Origin: Shewanella denitrificans OS217 | Lineage (GTDB): Bacteria > Pseudomonadota > Gammaproteobacteria > Enterobacterales > Shewanellaceae | Length of the DNA: 64,000 nucleotides | Assembly (NCBI RefSeq): GCF_000013765.1 | Contig: NC_007954.1 | Location: 868,001 to 932,000 of the forward strand | Reading direction: 5' to 3' | Part shown: positions 26,615 to 35,352 of the stretch, one piece after another | How positions within the stretch are numbered: the first letter of the stretch is position 1 | Layout: every line of letters starts with the position of its first letter | Notes under the pieces: generated by a model | The model's database searches: none | What the model saw: the letters and a program-made list of their open reading frames with translations, nothing else | Told to the model about the DNA's origin: nothing | Made by a program: the position numbers and the translations under genes

Positions 26615-26890
26615 AAGTTCTACTGAGTCAAAAATTGTGGCATCAGAATACCAGAAATTCACCATCTTGCCAGTTTTGACCATCAAGGTTAACGACTTTT
26701 CATCTGTGGGTGTACTGCGAAACTTAAAGGATGAACTTATATATTCATATATTGTTAATCAATGTTTTTCATCATATTTTTTCCTAAGTGTCTCTGCTAT
26801 TTAGGGGCGGAAAGCACAATAAGTTCATTGACATTTAGGGCTAATACTTTAAGTTATTGCCAACTTGTTACATCTTAACTTGGACCCTAT

Positions 26891-27916
26891 ATGCAGCCCC
26901 TGTTGCCTCAACTCGCTCCTGCTAACCTTATTAATGCCGAAGGACAGGCTCATTATGGTCAGTTTGACGGTATTCCTGAGTCCTTAGGGGTTAAGCAATT
27001 TATCTATTTTGATGAAATGGATAAGCGTGCATCTTGGATTAAAAAGCATCTTGATTACAAACAGTTCCAGTTTGTTAACATTATCACTCCTAGGTATATT
27101 ATTGGCGTCGCAATCGCGGGTATTCGCTATGTAGGTAGCAGTTTTTGCTATCTTTATGACATCGAAAAAAACCAGCTGACCGAGATAAAGTGCTTAAAGC
27201 CTTTTTCCATGGGCTACAAGATGGCAGCTTCCCCTAAATTTGGCTCCACTAAGATAAAGTTTGCTAAGAATCGAATCGAATTCACTCTGCATGAAGGGGT
27301 GTGGCAGTTAAGAATAGACTCTGTCGATATACAAGCTGAGTTGAGCCTGACGCCGCCGCCATTGAGTCTACCCATGAGCTTGTGCTCGCCCACAGGCTAC
27401 AGTGGTTGGACATACACCCAAAAACACAATGCCTTATCTGTTCACGGCAAATTAACTATCAAGGATGAGCCGCAGCCGCTCAATCTAGCCTTAGCCAGTT
27501 ACGATTTTTCAGCAGGCTTTATGCGCCGTGAAACCAGCTGGCGCTGGGCCAGCATCAATGCGCAGCTGCCTCAAGGAAAGCTTGGGCTTAATTTGGCTGC
27601 TGGAGTCAATGAAACGGGCAATAATGAGAACGTCATGTGGATCAATGGCGAGCGTCATTTCCTTGGGCCTGCTAACTTTGATTTCAATCGGCAACTTAGC
27701 CCAGATTATTGGCAGATAAACACCTTAGATGGCAGGGTCGACCTCACCTTTAGGGCGCTTAATTGCCGAAAAGAGAAAATAAACTTAGGCTTTCTTAAGA
27801 GCAATTTCAGGCAAAATATTGGCTATTTCAGTGGCGATATCATAGATGGCAATGGGGTGAAGTATCACCTAAGCAATCATCTGGGGCTAACTGAAGATCA
27901 CTTTGCCAAATGGTAG
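26891..27916 (+). CDS. DUF2804 domain-containing protein
   Basis: A 341-residue soluble, beta-rich protein of the DUF2804 family. Typical segments are FDEMDKRASWIKKHLDYKQFQFVN (here 41-64, described in part), a SPTGYSGWTYTQK motif near 165-178, the FSAGFMRRETSWRWAS run near 210-225 and GLNLAAGVNETGN near 233-245. The lipocalin-like organisation suggests binding or hydrolysis of a hydrophobic ligand, but no activity is established. It is followed by a fatty-acid-hydroxylase-type gene on the same strand (100-base gap), which hints at a lipid-related role. Confidence 0.8.
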   Translation: MQPLLPQLAPANLINAEGQAHYGQFDGIPESLGVKQFIYFDEMDKRASWIKKHLDYKQFQFVNIITPRYIIGVAIAGIRYVGSSFCYLYDIEKNQLTEIKCLKPFSMGYKMAASPKFGSTKIKFAKNRIEFTLHEGVWQLRIDSVDIQAELSLTPPPLSLPMSLCSPTGYSGWTYTQKHNALSVHGKLTIKDEPQPLNLALASYDFSAGFMRRETSWRWASINAQLPQGKLGLNLAAGVNETGNNENVMWINGERHFLGPANFDFNRQLSPDYWQINTLDGRVDLTFRALNCRKEKINLGFLKSNFRQNIGYFSGDIIDGNGVKYHLSNHLGLTEDHFAKW

Positions 27917-28016
27917 TCAGGCCATTGGCAGTAGAAAAGATGATGCTCATGAGTCACAGCACTGCCTTAAACTAAGAACAATAAACAATCACCATTAACA
28001 ACCACGGATTTAGATA

Positions 28017-28961
28017 ATGGATTTTAGCTTCTCGGCCTTGGTCGAACACCCTGAATTACTGCTGCTGGCGTTGGCGCCACTGTTTTTTGTGTGCATCTTA
28101 TTTGAGTGGCTCTGGGGCGACAGAGGTAACAAGCTGCCTAATAGCGCGAAATATCGCCCAGCGGAAGTCGCCTGTAACTTTGTGTTAGCCGGCATGCATC
28201 AAGGTGCGGATCTGCTCACAGGCTTACTGATTGCCAGTGTTTATCTAAGCTTATTTGATTGGCGCTTGTTCGATATCGAAATGAATTGGCAGGCGTTTTT
28301 AATCCTGATGGTAGCGCAAGATTTTTGTTATTACTGGTTCCACCGCGCCAGCCACAGAATTCGTTGGATGTGGGCCGCCCACGTGGTGCACCACAGCTCA
28401 GAAAACATGAATTTCAGCACAGCATTTAGGCAATCCTTAATGTACCCCTTAGCTGGCATGTGGGTATTTTGGTTGCCATTAGTCGTAATAGGGTTCGATC
28501 CTAATTGGGTGATATTTGTGGTGCTGTTAAACCTTGGCCTACAGTTCTTCGTTCACACTCAGGCCGTTAAATCTTTAGGACCATTGGAGTGGGTGATCAA
28601 TACGCCTTCACACCACAGGGTACACCATGGCCGCAATCCGCAGTACATAGATAAGAATTATGCCGGTATTTTGATCGTTTGGGATCGCCTATTTGGCACC
28701 TATGAGAAAGAAGTCGAAACCGTGGAATATGGCATTACTAAGCCAGTGAACAGCTTTAACCCCATTAAGGTGACCTTTAGCGAATGGCGCGACATGTTTG
28801 CAGAAGCCTTTAGTGCCAACTTGAGCTTAACTGGCCGGCTTAAAATTTTATTCGCGCCGCCCACCACTCAAAATAGAGACATGCTCAAGAGTATTTCTAA
28901 CAACCCTGATGAGCAAGTGAATGCTGATATCACAGCACCCGACGCCAAGCATCAGGCTTGA
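28017..28961 (+). CDS. Sterol desaturase / fatty acid hydroxylase family membrane protein
   Basis: The 314-residue integral membrane protein has the diiron histidine boxes of the family: H109 and H113 (FHRASH), H122-H126 (AHVVHH), H180 (FVHT) and H199-H204 (HHRVHH). Membrane helices flank them (about 13-32, 62-80, 93-107, 145-178). Enzymes of this group use O2 and a non-haem diiron centre to hydroxylate or desaturate lipids. The DUF2804 gene lies just upstream. The substrate, perhaps a fatty acid, carotenoid or sterol-like lipid, is not decided by sequence. Confidence 0.88.
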   Translation: MDFSFSALVEHPELLLLALAPLFFVCILFEWLWGDRGNKLPNSAKYRPAEVACNFVLAGMHQGADLLTGLLIASVYLSLFDWRLFDIEMNWQAFLILMVAQDFCYYWFHRASHRIRWMWAAHVVHHSSENMNFSTAFRQSLMYPLAGMWVFWLPLVVIGFDPNWVIFVVLLNLGLQFFVHTQAVKSLGPLEWVINTPSHHRVHHGRNPQYIDKNYAGILIVWDRLFGTYEKEVETVEYGITKPVNSFNPIKVTFSEWRDMFAEAFSANLSLTGRLKILFAPPTTQNRDMLKSISNNPDEQVNADITAPDAKHQA

Positions 28962-29438
28962 TTTTAGTCTCAGTGGAATCGATTATTGAAACCTAAGCGT
29001 AAGGGTATTTACTTAAGTTAGCGGCAGTTACAAGGCCGATTGGATAACAGAGTGTACTCTAGGCAATAAATCTATGAAGCCGATGAAACCGACAATCGTC
29101 GGCAATGGCATCGAACCATCGGTTTAATGCCCTCATTGTCATCTCATAATGTACTTGGGCTTTCTGTGTTCTCATTGTGAACATAAAGTCACCTTGAGCA
29201 AGAACCACAGGCTTTATCTGGGATTTAGTTGGTTTCAATGTATTTTTTAATCGCAAATTTTTCATTTGGTTAATTAAAAAAAATATTGCCGGGGAATTTT
29301 ATTTTTTAATAAAATACAGTAGGTTAGTTTAGGTTGTGTGTTTATAGCTCTTAGGGACTACAAGTGAAATTGGTTTACATGGACAATTAGCTGAGATTTG
29401 GCGAGGACGTTAATTTAATACTAAAGGATTGCGCAGTA
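28962..29438. other. AT-rich intergenic region
   Basis: About 477 bases between the hydroxylase gene and the next plus-strand gene. A 68-codon minus-strand frame (29059-29265) has no ribosome binding site and no recognisable product. An A/T-only dyad (29296-29315) lies in the middle. I see no RNA gene; the right part presumably carries the promoter for the gene at 29439. Confidence 0.4.
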
Positions 29439-29954
29439 ATGAACAGCACTAAGTGGTACAAGAATCCAGAGATGATCGTCGCCTTATCAGCGTTACTGAT
29501 AGGGTTAGTTACAGCTTTTACTTCAATATATTCAGCCTATGTGGATAGGGCTTATTCAAGAGCGTCAGTTTGGCCACGGATTGAAATATCTAGAAATTTT
29601 GGTGCTGAAACCTTTGGTTATAATGTGACTAATAGTGGCACAGGACCCGCAATGATTAATTACGCGAAAGTAAATTATGATTCAACATTTATTAAGTCCT
29701 GGTCTGACATTGATGTATTTGACAAGGTAATACAGTCTCATGTCGGTAATCGCATTCTGTCTTCACAACAGACGATACAGCCTCTGGTATATCAAGGTGA
29801 CAAGGTAAAGGATATTCTTATTGCAGATGAAATGATTGGGATCGAACTGTGTTATTGCTCAATTTATGATGAGTGCTGGGTTATAGACAGAGAAAATCGA
29901 CCTAAGCCAGTTGAATATTGCGAAGCAAAAACAGAAGAACTCTTTCTTCAGTAG
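29439..29954 (+). CDS. Membrane-anchored protein of unknown function
   Basis: I do not recognise this 171-residue product. A single hydrophobic segment near the N-terminus (MIVALSALLIGLVTAFTSIYSAYV, about residues 12-34) anchors a mostly beta-strand domain (about 43-160) that should face the periplasm or cytoplasm as a bitopic protein. Three cysteines cluster late (ELCYCSIYDECW, about 142-153). Base composition is lower in GC than neighbouring genes, suggesting a recently acquired or relaxed gene. AAAGGA lies about 11 bases before the ATG. Repeats of CACTTAAATTT follow the stop. Confidence 0.6.
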   Translation: MNSTKWYKNPEMIVALSALLIGLVTAFTSIYSAYVDRAYSRASVWPRIEISRNFGAETFGYNVTNSGTGPAMINYAKVNYDSTFIKSWSDIDVFDKVIQSHVGNRILSSQQTIQPLVYQGDKVKDILIADEMIGIELCYCSIYDECWVIDRENRPKPVEYCEAKTEELFLQ

Positions 29955-29975
29955 CAGTAATAAATCCCCAGTATT

Positions 29976-30036
29976 CACTTAAATTTAGTATCCACTTAAA
30001 TTTGCTGGCACTTAAATTTAGCAGTCACTTAAATTT
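29976..30036. repeat. Four copies of CACTTAAATTT
   Basis: Eleven-base copies start at 29976, 29993, 30009 and 30026, spaced 16-17 bases, upstream of the hydrolase with the ATC start. They could be a slipped-repeat remnant or an operator array. Confidence 0.8.
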
Positions 30037-30078
30037 AGAAAATCGCGTTTAAACGGTTTAGCCGTTAAGGGAGTTACT

Positions 30079-30723
30079 ATCAAATATATACTCGTCCTGT
30101 GTTTATTTTTCTCGCCAGTTAGCTTTGCGGGCAACATCTATGAGCAATTTCCAGTTAAGGTTAATGCCAGCGAAAAATACGTGTTTTATTCCCATGGTTT
30201 TATTGTTGAAGGCGATGACCCTACGCCCATTAGCCCGCTATTTGGCAAGTATGAATTCCCCAAAATTAAACAAGCGCTAGCCGATGATGGCTATAACTTG
30301 ATTGCCTACCACAGGCCGAAGAATACCGAGGTGAAGGCGTTTGCCAAGAAATTAGTTAGAGATGTGAATTTACTGATAGAAAAAGGCGTCAAGCCTGAGA
30401 ATATCACCCTGCTGGGTTTCTCTCGTGGCGGCGTGATCACAATTAGGGCATCACACTACCTTAAGTCTCCCAAGGTGCGATTTGGGCTGTTAGCGGCTTG
30501 CCCCAGAGACATTAAAGACGGCGCCGAGTTAAGATTATATGGCAGGATTTATTCTATGTTTGAAACCTCAGACAGTGTCGGTTCTTGCCAGTTCTTAATC
30601 GTTCAAAGCCCCCAGGTGACAAGCTTTAACGAAATTACCATCAGTACCGGCCAAGGCCATGGTGCATTTTTTCGGCCGATACCAGAATGGATTATCCCAG
30701 TAAAAGCCTGGTTAAATCAGTAA
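30079..30723 (+). CDS. Exported alpha/beta hydrolase with apparent ATC start codon
   Basis: From ATC 30079 the frame gives 214 residues opening with a convincing signal peptide (KYILVLCLFFSPVSFA, cleavage before GN near 17). AAGGGAG at 30067-30073 sits five bases before the ATC, and no ATG, GTG or TTG lies in frame between the last upstream stop (30019) and GTG 30181, which would delete the signal peptide and first strand. The fold shows SHGF near 38-41, nucleophile elbow GFSRGG with S115, and a late GHGAFF histidine. So it is either a rare ATC-initiated gene or one with a decayed start. Substrate unknown. Confidence 0.68.
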   Translation: MKYILVLCLFFSPVSFAGNIYEQFPVKVNASEKYVFYSHGFIVEGDDPTPISPLFGKYEFPKIKQALADDGYNLIAYHRPKNTEVKAFAKKLVRDVNLLIEKGVKPENITLLGFSRGGVITIRASHYLKSPKVRFGLLAACPRDIKDGAELRLYGRIYSMFETSDSVGSCQFLIVQSPQVTSFNEITISTGQGHGAFFRPIPEWIIPVKAWLNQ

Positions 30724-30803
30724 TAAAATAAAGTACCTAGCCTACATTAGGCTGTTTAATCTGTTGGTTGCTAACAAGCTTTCCTTATTCGGGAGTGGAT
30801 AAA

Positions 30804-31229
30804 TTGATATCAAATTATAGAGTGAGTTGTAATGTAGAAGACATGGATTTAGTCACCATTCATAGTTATTTATCCAGTTCTTATTGGGCTAAGCATATCC
30901 CCATAGCAACCATGGAAAAGGCCATTAACAACTCACTATGCTTTGGCATTTTTACCCATGCCGGTGAACAAGTGGCTTTTGCTCGCATGGTGACGGACTC
31001 AGCGACCTTTGCTTATCTTGCCGATGTGTTTGTGCTAGAAGATCACAGAGGATTAGGGCTCAGTAAATGGTTGATGGAAGAAGTATTAAAACACCCTCAA
31101 TTACAAGGTTTACGCCGTATGGCTTTGGCAACACGGGATGCGCATGGACTCTATGAAAAATTTGGTTTTAGGGCCTTAACCTCGCCGGGTACATTCATGG
31201 AGTTACATCAGCCTAATGTATATGAGTAG
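30804..31229 (+). CDS. GNAT family N-acetyltransferase
   Basis: From TTG 30804 the product is 141 residues: MISNYRVSCNVEDMDL, then LSSSYWAKHIP, an acetyl-CoA site HRGLGLSKWLM near 93-103 and the closing YEKFGF motif. This is the small GNAT subgroup (YitI/YkkB-like) with a SYWAKGIP-type front segment. I chose TTG 30804 because GGGAG (30791-30795) is eight bases upstream and family proteins begin at this point; TTG 30768 is the longer alternative. It appears to be a single gene. Acceptor unknown. Confidence 0.8.
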   Translation: MISNYRVSCNVEDMDLVTIHSYLSSSYWAKHIPIATMEKAINNSLCFGIFTHAGEQVAFARMVTDSATFAYLADVFVLEDHRGLGLSKWLMEEVLKHPQLQGLRRMALATRDAHGLYEKFGFRALTSPGTFMELHQPNVYE

Positions 31230-31408
31230 AATGAATAAGAATAAAGAATTGTTGTAAGTGGCTGAATTTTATTTAATTATTTATTTTTGGCGTGGCGTGG
31301 CGGGTGTCGATAATCAAGTCATGCCATTGACAGATAGTTCTATCAATAAACTTAAGATTAGGATGACATTTACCTAATGATAGCGTGTCGCAAGCATAGG
31401 GAAGGATC

Positions 31409-32071
31409 ATGATTTCAAAATTACCTCGTTGGGTCGAATATGGTTCATTTGTGCTTGCCTTGGTTGCAGGCTTTGTTAATTCCATTGGGTTACTTGGATT
31501 CAAACATCAATCCATTTCCCACTTATCTGGGATAACTACACTTCTTGGAGCCAGTATTGTCAATTCAACCTTGATTGATGTTTTTCATTTGGCCATAGTT
31601 ATCCTTAGTTTTCTGGTCGGAGCCGCAATCTCAGGTTATTTTTTACGTAGTGGCGCATTAAAATTAGGGCGAAATTACAGCAGTCTTCTTTCGTTAGAAG
31701 GTATTTTTCTTTTAGGTTCGGTTTATTTTTTAGCAAAAGATGCATTATATGGTCATTATTTAGCCTCCGCGGCTTGTGGATTACAAAATGCCCTTGTCAC
31801 CACTTATAGTGGCGCGGTTGTTAGAACAACCCATGTGACTGGCATATTTACTGATTTGGGCATTATGCTTGGTGCCAAATTGAGAGGAGAGCCATTGGAC
31901 ACAAGAAAAGTATTGTTATTTTTGCTAATCATTACTGGCTTTGTTCTAGGTGGTACATTTGGGGCCTATTTTTATAGCATCCTTAATTTTAAAGCCTTAT
32001 ACATACCAGCAAGTATTTGTTTTTTCTTGGCGCTATCTTATGCCATCTACAATGGAAAGTTTGGTCATTAA
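31409..32071 (+). CDS. YoaK/DUF1275 family membrane protein
   Basis: A 220-residue protein with six or so hydrophobic segments. The N-terminal segment contains AGFVNSIGLLGFKHQSISHLSG, the DUF1275 signature in which the first helix is followed by a conserved FVN-G-x pattern, and the middle has GLQNALVTTYSGAVVRTTHVTG. These proteins are predicted transporters or membrane enzymes of unknown role. A GGGAAGGA-like ribosome site lies just before the ATG. The divergent-convergent setting gives no functional hint. Confidence 0.85.
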   Translation: MISKLPRWVEYGSFVLALVAGFVNSIGLLGFKHQSISHLSGITTLLGASIVNSTLIDVFHLAIVILSFLVGAAISGYFLRSGALKLGRNYSSLLSLEGIFLLGSVYFLAKDALYGHYLASAACGLQNALVTTYSGAVVRTTHVTGIFTDLGIMLGAKLRGEPLDTRKVLLFLLIITGFVLGGTFGAYFYSILNFKALYIPASICFFLALSYAIYNGKFGH

Positions 32072-32104
32072 CCAATAAGTTCAATAAGGTTAAGTACTTA
32101 CTTT

Positions 32105-32923
32105 TTAACTTTGCTCGCTTTTGTACCAGACAAATGAACTCGAGTGCTTGTTCATAATCGTAAGACTTTGATGCTCATCACTGGCTCTGCCTGCCAGGCC
32201 ATAGCAAATATGCAGCGGTAAAAGGTGTTCTTCCCTCGGATGGCAATAACGAGCATGTGGCGCGTGAGCCCAATGTTGCAGCAGGTCATGGCGATCGGTT
32301 TCATTTAGCTGTTTGTCACTCAGCGTATGCTGCAGCCAATGTTCGAATTCTTGGTTTTTCAGCTGACGCTCTTGGGTATTAGGGGCAAAAAACTCTCCCA
32401 TATTATGGAAAGAAAACCCAGAACCTATGACTAAGAGGTTATCAACATTCAATGCCTGCAATGCGCGCCCTATTGCTAGGTGCTGCTCAGGATCTAGATC
32501 ATTGATTAATGACAATTGAATGGTGGGAATATCCGCCTTTGGATACATTAAGGTCAAAGGCACATATAGACCATGATCATAGCCACGCTGACTATCTAGC
32601 TTTACTGCAATACCAGCATCTTTTAAGGCCTGCTGTACTTTCTTTGCCAGTATTGGCGAGCCAGGGCTTGGGTATTGCAATTCATAGGCTGCTGCTGGAA
32701 ACCCCCGATAGTCGTAGATCATCTGAGGTGTGGGGCTGGCGGTGATGGTGGCCACCGCTGCTTCCCAATGTGCGCTGATAAGCAAAATCGCGCTGGGTTT
32801 ATCGAGTTTACTGGCAAGCCCTGTTAAGTAGTTCACAAGCTCGGCATGGCTTGGGTCATTGAGCAGCGGCATAGGGCCGCCACCATGGGAAATAAACGCT
32901 ATGTTGAGGTTTTTCATATTCAT
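32105..32923 (-). CDS. DODA-type extradiol ring-opening dioxygenase (YgiD-like)
   Basis: The 272-residue enzyme belongs to the LigB superfamily of DOPA 4,5-dioxygenases. Metal-binding and catalytic histidines are visible: H13 (SHGGGP), H52 (SAHWE), H117 (DHGLY) and H173 (FSFHNMG), with a late HPREEHLLPLH. It should cleave catechol-type rings using a divalent metal. Together with the doxX gene it lies opposite a LysR gene (33648), the usual layout for this pair in proteobacteria, so it is probably under that regulator's control. Confidence 0.88.
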   Translation of the reverse strand: MNMKNLNIAFISHGGGPMPLLNDPSHAELVNYLTGLASKLDKPSAILLISAHWEAAVATITASPTPQMIYDYRGFPAAAYELQYPSPGSPILAKKVQQALKDAGIAVKLDSQRGYDHGLYVPLTLMYPKADIPTIQLSLINDLDPEQHLAIGRALQALNVDNLLVIGSGFSFHNMGEFFAPNTQERQLKNQEFEHWLQHTLSDKQLNETDRHDLLQHWAHAPHARYCHPREEHLLPLHICYGLAGRASDEHQSLTIMNKHSSSFVWYKSEQS

Positions 32924-33035
32924 TCCGATCTCGACTAAAATAAATTATTAATCAAATGCTTAATCAGAAAGTCTGACATGGTAATTCCTTCAAGGGCTTG
33001 TGCCTTGAAGGTAGCAATACCCAGCTTAATAGTGC

Positions 33036-33485
33036 TTAGACTGCTAGCTTTTTGACAAGAAGATTATCAAGGCTTAAGCGACCACCCCCTTGCACCGTTA
33101 GGGCAACTAAGGCCACAAACAAGGTTAACGCGTATTCATAGCCATTGTTCGCCATAAAGAGTCCATTGCTTAAGTGTACTGAGACGATAGCCACTAACAT
33201 GGTGAAGGCGGCAATCACAGCGGCAGGTCGTGTCAGTAAGCCTAAGAGTAATGCTAAACCACCAAAGAACTCGGCACTACCAGCCAGTATGGCCATTAGG
33301 TAACCCGGCGTCATGCCTATGCTGCTCATCCACTGGGCGGTGCCCTCTAAGCCGTAACCACCAAACCAGGCAAACAACTTTTGTCCGCCGTGGGCCGCCA
33401 GAATGATGCCAATAGGGGCTCTTAATATTAAGGCTGCCGTTCCCGCCTTGGATGTCAGTATCTTGCGTATTAATGATGTTTTCAT
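33036..33485 (-). CDS. DoxX family membrane protein
   Basis: The 149-residue membrane protein has four helices in the DoxX pattern: APIGIILAAHGGQKLFAWF, PGYLMAILAGSAEFFGGLALLLG, a third helix AAVIAAFTMLVAIV and YALTLFVALVALTV. DoxX proteins act near thiol/quinone electron transfer or surfactant production. The gene lies upstream of the DODA-type dioxygenase (112-base gap, same strand) and opposite lysR, so it is probably in that regulon. Confidence 0.85.
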   Translation of the reverse strand: MKTSLIRKILTSKAGTAALILRAPIGIILAAHGGQKLFAWFGGYGLEGTAQWMSSIGMTPGYLMAILAGSAEFFGGLALLLGLLTRPAAVIAAFTMLVAIVSVHLSNGLFMANNGYEYALTLFVALVALTVQGGGRLSLDNLLVKKLAV

Positions 33486-33597
33486 TGTCTATTCCTCTAT
33501 AGGGTATGTTGAGATTATTGTGCCCCGCTTTGCTGGGATAAACACACTTTACTATCAATACATTGAAAGAGTAATATCGATAATATTGAATAATTAA

Positions 33598-33610
33598 CAA
33601 CAAAATGTTG
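33598..33610. promoter_or_regulatory. Possible LysR binding dyad
   Basis: A small dyad CAACA-AAA-TGTTG in the doxX/lysR divergent gap, in AT-rich sequence with other partial dyads nearby. It is only a candidate, weaker than the one at 17331. Confidence 0.3.
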
Positions 33611-33647
33611 ATAATTGTTGAGGGAATACATAAGCACGGAGTCGATA

Positions 33648-34559
33648 ATGGATAGAATTGATGCTATGCGAGCATTTGTCTCAGTGGTGACAGAAGGTAG
33701 CTTTAGTCATGGGGCGAGCCACTTGCAGTTATCCCCCCAATTGGTGAGTAAGTACGTGTCTCAGTTAGAGGTGCGCCTGGGTGTGCGTTTACTCAATCGC
33801 ACCACACGTAAAGTCAGTCTCACCGAAGCGGGCACGGAGTATTTTCAACATGCACAGCAGATATTATTAAGCATAGATGAAATGGATGCCCAGTTGGGCG
33901 GGTTACAGCAACAGCCTAAAGGCACATTAAGGATCAGCGCACCGGTATCCTTCGCTTTGAAGCACCTGGGAAGGTTAGTCACCGATTTTCAAATAGCTCA
34001 TCCTTTAGTCAATGTGGATTTACAACTCAATGATCGTAAAGTCGATATTGTCGAAGAAGGTTTCGATGTCGCACTGCGCATAGGTCAGCTTAAAAGCTCA
34101 TCACTGATTGCTAAGCATATCGCCCCCATACGTGTAGTGTTATGCGCCTCAGCTGACTACCTTCACAAGCACGGGACGCCAACTTGTGCCGAAGATCTAA
34201 AAGATCATAAGTACCTGCATTACAGTTACATAGAAATGGAAGGTAAGGCTAGTCGCTATCATTGGCTTAGGGGGAAAAACAATCAGCATAACAGCAAATT
34301 AGAAAGCAATAACGGCGATGTACTAGTTGAAGCCGCCATAGCTGGCGCGGGATTGGTCTTGCAACCGACATTTATCGCCAGCGAAGCTATTCGCCAAGGC
34401 AAACTCATCGAGATATTACCTGAATGTGAACCCGAGCCCTTAGGCTTATATGCCGTGTATGCCCATAGAAAACTTCTGCCCAATAAGATCAGGTGCTTTA
34501 TTGATTTTATTGAAGGGTATTATGGCGCGCCGCCCTATTGGGATACGTTGACTCCTTGA
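33648..34559 (+). CDS. LysR-family transcriptional regulator
   Basis: A 303-residue LTTR. The helix-turn-helix runs from residue 1 to about 60 (MRAFVSVVTEGSFSHGASH, then SPQLVSKYVSQLEVRLGVRL), and the ligand-binding domain from about 90 to 295. ATG 33648 with GGAG at 33638-33641 is the start; the in-frame longer extension lacks a site and does not resemble the family. It faces doxX and the DODA-type dioxygenase, which it likely regulates. Effector unknown. Confidence 0.9.
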   Translation: MDRIDAMRAFVSVVTEGSFSHGASHLQLSPQLVSKYVSQLEVRLGVRLLNRTTRKVSLTEAGTEYFQHAQQILLSIDEMDAQLGGLQQQPKGTLRISAPVSFALKHLGRLVTDFQIAHPLVNVDLQLNDRKVDIVEEGFDVALRIGQLKSSSLIAKHIAPIRVVLCASADYLHKHGTPTCAEDLKDHKYLHYSYIEMEGKASRYHWLRGKNNQHNSKLESNNGDVLVEAAIAGAGLVLQPTFIASEAIRQGKLIEILPECEPEPLGLYAVYAHRKLLPNKIRCFIDFIEGYYGAPPYWDTLTP

Positions 34560-34580
34560 GCTTGGCCATTGACTAAGGCA

Positions 34581-35345
34581 TTACACAATCAATGGCATGG
34601 CGCTGTCTTGAGTGTGAATAAACTGGGCGTCGTAGTGCCACACTTGGCTTAGGGTATCTTTGGTGAGTACCTGTTGCGGGCTGCCTTGTTTAACGATTTC
34701 GCCATTATTTATGACCACTATGTTATCGGCGTAACGGGCGGCTTGATTAAGGTCGTGCAAGACCACGATTACGCCATAACCTTGTGAGTGGGCGAGTTCT
34801 CGAGCGAGGGTTAACACTTTATGTTGCTGAGCAAGATCGAGCGCCGAGGTGGGTTCATCCAACAATAGCAGCGGTGCTCGCGGTGCTTGGGCCAATTGGG
34901 TGAGCACGCGCGCCAAATGGACCCGCTGTTTTTCGCCGCCAGAAAGACTGGGGTAAGCTTGGTTTGCAAGGGGGCTTAAGTCTAACCGTGCCAGCTGTGA
35001 TGCGACTAACGCCTTGCCTGCTTGCTGACTTATTGTCAGCGGATATAAGCCCAGCGCCACCACTTCTTCAACCGTAAAACCAAAGCTTAAGCTGGAGGAT
35101 TGTGGCAATACCGCTAGGCATCTTGCTAGCTCGGCTTTGGGCCATTGGCCAAGGGGCTGCTGATAAAAACTTATCTCGCCTGACTCAGTCTTAAGGCTTT
35201 GGCATAGGGCTTTTAGCAGGCTGGATTTTCCTGCGCCGTTAGGGCCAAGTAATGCGGTGACTTCCCCTGAGCGAATGTCCAAGGAGATGTTTTTAAGTAA
35301 AGGTTTACGGCCTAAATTGATGTTAACCTGGTTAATGTTCAGCAT
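34581..35345 (-). CDS. hmuV: Heme ABC transporter ATP-binding protein HmuV
   Basis: HmuV is the ATPase of the inner-membrane heme importer HmuTUV. The 254-residue protein has Walker A GPNGAGKS at 34-41, ABC signature LSGGEKQRVHLAR, Walker B LLLLDEPTSALD and the switch histidine in VVLHDLN. ATG 35345 (MLNINQVN) is the natural start; longer forms reach 35405 and overlap hmuU. It is the last gene of tonB-exbB-exbD-hmuTUV, 7 bases after the hmuU stop. Confidence 0.93.
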   Translation of the reverse strand: MLNINQVNINLGRKPLLKNISLDIRSGEVTALLGPNGAGKSSLLKALCQSLKTESGEISFYQQPLGQWPKAELARCLAVLPQSSSLSFGFTVEEVVALGLYPLTISQQAGKALVASQLARLDLSPLANQAYPSLSGGEKQRVHLARVLTQLAQAPRAPLLLLDEPTSALDLAQQHKVLTLARELAHSQGYGVIVVLHDLNQAARYADNIVVINNGEIVKQGSPQQVLTKDTLSQVWHYDAQFIHTQDSAMPLIV

Positions 35346-35352
35346 TGATAAC

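Noticed and set aside
29059..29265. 68-codon minus-strand frame in the AT-rich gap
   Set aside because: No ribosome site before the ATG, no recognisable family, composition like the surrounding noncoding DNA.
34565..34596. GCCATTGA/TCAATGGC dyad at the lysR-hmuV junction as terminator
   Set aside because: Long loop, overlaps the hmuV stop, no T-run.
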